Source of the DNA: an uncultured bacterium
GTDB taxonomy: Bacteria > Pseudomonadota > Gammaproteobacteria > Burkholderiales > Burkholderiaceae_C
Direction of reading: 5' to 3'
DNA: 57,480 bases
Assembly (NCBI GenBank): GCA_903928495.1
Contig: CAIYQZ010000014.1
Span: 1-57,480 of the forward strand
Shown: piece by piece, positions 54,485 to 57,480 of the stretch
How the letters are laid out: each line of letters starts with the position of its first letter
Numbering within the stretch: the first letter of the stretch is position 1
Notes under the pieces: model-generated
Database searches by the model: none
What the model was told of the DNA's origin: nothing
The model's input: only the letters and a program-made list of their open reading frames with translations
Translations under genes and position numbers: made by a program

Positions 54485-56398
54485 TCATACCGGCGCGCCG
54501 CCCAGTGTTTCCATGCGTTCCATGCCGGCCAGCAGTTCGTCGTCAATCTGCGCGTGGCGAGCCGCCAGTTGTGCGGCTTGGGCTGGGTCGGTGGTGTACA
54601 GCCGACCGTCTGCCAGCGCAGCATTTATTCGCGCTTGTTCGCCTTCCAGCGCCGCCATCAGTGCAGGCAGCCCCTCCAGCTCGCGCTGTTCTTTGTAGCT
54701 GAGTTTCTTCTTTGGGAGTGAACTCTTGTTGTCAGTAAAGCGCTGGGAGACATTTTTGTCTGAATTCTCCGGTGCTGGTGCGACCGCTGCGTTGGCCGAA
54801 CGTGCAGACAGCGTTGCTGCCCGAGCCGATTGTGTGAGCCAGTCTTGCACGTCGCCCTCGTATTCACGCCACGTGCCATTGCCCTCAAACGCCAGGGTGC
54901 TGGTGACCACGTTGTCCAGAAAGCGCCGGTCGTGGCTGACCAGGAACACGGTGCCGTCGTATTGGTCCAGCAGTTCTTCCAGCAGCTCCAGCGTGTCGAT
55001 GTCGAGGTCGTTGGTGGGCTCGTCGAGCACCAGCACGTTGGCCGGGCGTGCAAACAGCCGTGCCAGCAGCAAGCGGTTGCGCTCGCCACCCGAGAGAGTG
55101 CGCACGGGCGCATTGGCACGGGCGGGCGAAAACAAGAAATCGCTGAGGTAGCTTTTGACGTGGGTGCGCTTGCCGTTGATCTCGATCCACTCGCTGCCCG
55201 GGCTGATGAAGTCTTCCAGCGTGGCGTCGAGGTCGATCTGGTCGCGCATCTGGTCGAAATAGGCCACGGTGAGTTTGGTGCCCTGGCGCACGGTGCCTTC
55301 GTCAGGGGCCAACTCGCCCAGGATCATTTTCAGCAGCGTGGTTTTGCCGGCACCGTTGGGACCGATCAATCCAACCTTGTCGCCACGAAGGATGGTGCCG
55401 CTGAACTGGCGCACCACCGTTTTGCGGCCGTTGGGCCCGTCAAAGTGTTTGCTCACCTTTTCAAGCTCGGCGACGATCTTGCCGCTCGATGCGCCGCTGG
55501 CCAGGTCAAGCTTCACGCGGCCCACGGCATCGCGGCGCTGTTCGCGCTGCTGGCGCAAATGGTCGAGCCGCTTGATGCGGGCCTGTGCGCGGGTGCGACG
55601 GGCTTCCACCCCTTTGCGTATCCACACTTCTTCCTGTGCCAGCAGTTTGTCTGCCCGGGCGTTGATGACGGCTTCTTGCGCCATCTGCTCTTCCTTTTGC
55701 AACTGGTACTGCGCGAAGTTGCCGGGGTAACTCAGCAGCCGCCCTCGGTCCAGGTCCACCATCCGGGTGGCCACGTTGTCCAGAAAAGCCCGGTCGTGGC
55801 TGATGACGATGGCGCTTCCTTTGTATTCATTCAGCAGGCCCTCCAGCCAGCCGATGGCATCCAAGTCCAAATGGTTGGTCGGCTCGTCCAGCAGCAGCAC
55901 GTCGGGTCGGCTGACCAAGGCTTGGGCCAGGGCCACGCGTTTTTTCAGGCCGCCCGACAGGCTGCCTATCGTGGCTTGCGCATCCAAGTGCAGTCGTTGC
56001 AGGGTTTCATCGACGCGCTGCTCCCAGTTCCATGCATCCAACGCCTCAATTTCGCTTTGCAAGGCGTCCAAGTCAATGCCATCGGCGCCACTCAAATAGA
56101 GGTCTCGCGCGCGGATGGCGCTCGCCAGGCCCAAGCTGGCGGTCTGAAAGACGGTGGAATCTGCCTGCATGATGGGTTCTTGGGGTACATAGGCGATGCG
56201 CAGACCCGTTTGAACTTGCAGAATGCCGTCGTCGGCCTTCTCGATGCCGGCCAAAATTTTCAATAGGGATGATTTTCCGGTGCCGTTGCGGCCGATCAGA
56301 CCGACCCGCTCTTGGCTCTCAAGGGAAAAATCAGTGTGGTCCAGCAACGCCACGTGACCAAAGGCCAGTTGGGCGTCCGAAAGTGCGATGAGTGCCAT
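54485..56398 (-). CDS. uup: ABC-F ATPase, Uup type
   Basis: A 637-residue soluble ABC-F protein with two ATPase domains. Domain 1 has GLIGRNGTGKSSLLKIL, SLSGGLKKRVALAQAL and LLLDEPTNHLDLD; domain 2 has GLIGPNGAGKTTLLKMI, TLSGGERNRLLLARL and LVLDEPTNDLDID. A charged linker and a C-terminal coiled coil (~545-637) match Uup rather than EttA. Uup-type proteins act on ribosomes and affect precise transposon excision. Start 56398 (MALIALSDAQLAFGHVALLD) fits the family; ATG 56410 adds four residues. It is divergent from the rrn operon. Confidence 0.95.
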   Translation of the reverse strand: MALIALSDAQLAFGHVALLDHTDFSLESQERVGLIGRNGTGKSSLLKILAGIEKADDGILQVQTGLRIAYVPQEPIMQADSTVFQTASLGLASAIRARDLYLSGADGIDLDALQSEIEALDAWNWEQRVDETLQRLHLDAQATIGSLSGGLKKRVALAQALVSRPDVLLLDEPTNHLDLDAIGWLEGLLNEYKGSAIVISHDRAFLDNVATRMVDLDRGRLLSYPGNFAQYQLQKEEQMAQEAVINARADKLLAQEEVWIRKGVEARRTRAQARIKRLDHLRQQREQRRDAVGRVKLDLASGASSGKIVAELEKVSKHFDGPNGRKTVVRQFSGTILRGDKVGLIGPNGAGKTTLLKMILGELAPDEGTVRQGTKLTVAYFDQMRDQIDLDATLEDFISPGSEWIEINGKRTHVKSYLSDFLFSPARANAPVRTLSGGERNRLLLARLFARPANVLVLDEPTNDLDIDTLELLEELLDQYDGTVFLVSHDRRFLDNVVTSTLAFEGNGTWREYEGDVQDWLTQSARAATLSARSANAAVAPAPENSDKNVSQRFTDNKSSLPKKKLSYKEQRELEGLPALMAALEGEQARINAALADGRLYTTDPAQAAQLAARHAQIDDELLAGMERMETLGGAPV

Positions 56399-56663
56399 GG
56401 GTAATTTCATTGACCACCGTGCAGCAATCGTGGTGTCCACGATCGGCTTGAATCAGGGTGGGGTTGGGAAAGGATGCAGGGATGTGACAACCGCAGGTGA
56501 CGGATTATCCTTCCGGGCCGGGCCTGACGGTAGGAAAAACCCATAGCGACCGATACTGGCCTGTGCGGGGGGATTTAAGGATTTTGTCCTAATGGTGCAA
56601 CGCAATATTGCAGAAACTTGCGAAAAAAGGGACAACCCTCTGCGATAAAGCGAAAAACGGCCG
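56399..56663. other. Non-coding region between uup and the rrn promoters
   Basis: No convincing gene. The last ~90 bases are AT-rich (GCAATATTGCAG around 56603) compared with the rest of the window, as expected upstream of a strong rRNA promoter. The uup promoter must also lie here on the minus strand but is not obvious. Confidence 0.5.
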
Positions 56664-56669
56664 TATACT
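56641..56669 (+). promoter_or_regulatory. Possible upstream rrn promoter
   Basis: A good -10, TATACT (56664-56669), with a GC-rich discriminator (CTCGCTCCCC). The -35 at 17-18 bases upstream (TGCGAT) is poor, so this is tentative. Confidence 0.35.
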
Positions 56670-56728
56670 CTCGCTCCCCGACGTGCATAAAAACGGGGTC
56701 CGACGCATCAAACATCGGAGTCCTGCTC

Positions 56729-56775
56729 AAGAAAACAAAATTTTTTTGACAGTGGGTAAAAAAGGGTGCTAGAAT
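56729..56775 (+). promoter_or_regulatory. Main rrn promoter with UP-like element
   Basis: A consensus -35 TTGACA (56746-56751) and -10 TAGAAT (56770-56775) are 18 bases apart. The A/T tract AAGAAAACAAAATTTTTT just upstream is a good UP element for the alpha C-terminal domain. The -10 and downstream bases resemble the rplN promoter closely. Confidence 0.85.
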
Positions 56776-57025
56776 ACGAGGCTCTGCTGATCGCGGCGGG
56801 GTTTAAAAATGATGAGCTAAAAAGCTTGTTGTTTGTGCTGGTTCATTAAAAACATACAGCCGATAAGCGTGGGCGTTTGAAGGCGGGGTTGCAAAGCTCT
56901 GGTGCCTGAAGTTCTTCGGAACGACAAACGCTCATGGAATAGTAAAGAAGTGAAGTCACAAAGTTTGTGATGTCACCTCGATTCCGTTTTATGGGTTGCT
57001 CGAAAGAGCGAAAAAATTCAAGATC
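56776..57025 (+). other. rrn leader RNA region
   Basis: Transcribed leader before 16S rRNA. It contains a boxA-like stretch around GGTTCATTAAAAAC (56839-56852), then CAGCCGATAAGCGTGGGCG, which I recall from betaproteobacterial rrn leaders. A near-perfect hairpin at 56950-56976 (11 of 13 pairs) precedes the mature 5' end. These elements suit antitermination and 16S maturation. Confidence 0.6.

Positions 57026-57480
<455 letters not shown>

Noticed and set aside
54830-56266. 478-codon plus-strand open frame opposite the Uup gene
   Set aside because: No start signal or domain; uup on the other strand is complete.

Overview
The window looks like a chromosomal segment of a high-GC betaproteobacterium of the order Burkholderiales, most probably family Comamonadaceae. 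The basis is the 5' part of the 16S rRNA gene at the right end, Burkholderiales-type families (DUF3567, PhaM, DUF3108), and short repeats of a type I recall from comamonad genomes. The genus cannot be fixed by eye. I see no prophage, insertion sequence, CRISPR array or plasmid backbone.

Layout. 0-2.2 kb: dps and a periplasmic dihaem cytochrome c peroxidase, with two FNR-like boxes before the peroxidase gene. 2.3-4.7 kb (minus): DUF3567, DUF3108, a VOC protein and a DksA-type zinc-finger protein. 4.9-8.75 kb (plus): the PHB-granule protein PhaM, a FIST sensor protein and an unknown lipoprotein. 8.85-12 kb (minus): tgt and queA (queuosine tRNA modification) around a secreted unknown protein. 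12-16.3 kb (plus): recG, oxyR, ubiA. Then proC (minus) and glpK (plus).

18.7-27.75 kb is the spc and alpha ribosomal protein clusters, rplN through rplQ with secY, rpmJ and rpoA, closed by an initiator tRNA-fMet and a strong terminator. The S10 cluster is not upstream: rplN has its own promoter directly after glpK. infA is not between secY and rpmJ.

27.8-30 kb: a ParA-type ATPase gene whose frame is broken by an 8-base homopolymer in the Walker A codons, an exported intradiol dioxygenase with an overlapping small gene, and a glutaredoxin-like protein. 30-39.6 kb: recC-recB-recD. 39.6-41.2 kb: PilZ, ComFB and creatininase genes. 41.2-50.65 kb (minus): phosphatase, threonine dehydratase, VOC, PhzF, GST, MFS, aminotransferase, two LysE exporters, a flavin/PNPOx-type protein and an EamA transporter, many joined by 4-bp stop/start overlaps. 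A divergent MocR-type regulator follows, with direct repeats in the shared promoter region. 52.3-56.4 kb (minus): a hybrid histidine kinase and an Uup-type ABC-F ATPase. 56.4-57.48 kb: the rrn promoter region, leader and first ~455 bases of 16S rRNA.

The most unusual signal is a short dispersed repeat of about 45 bp. Seven copies share a fixed internal spacing (CGCTTG, then GCTAT 23 bases on), and one partial copy is also present. They lie between genes and also in frame inside ubiA, recB, the MocR gene and the DUF3108 gene. Other leads are the parA frameshift, the FNR-like boxes, the MocR operator candidates, tandem hairpins before rpsD, and a PilZ-ComFB pair of likely cyclic-dinucleotide receptors.
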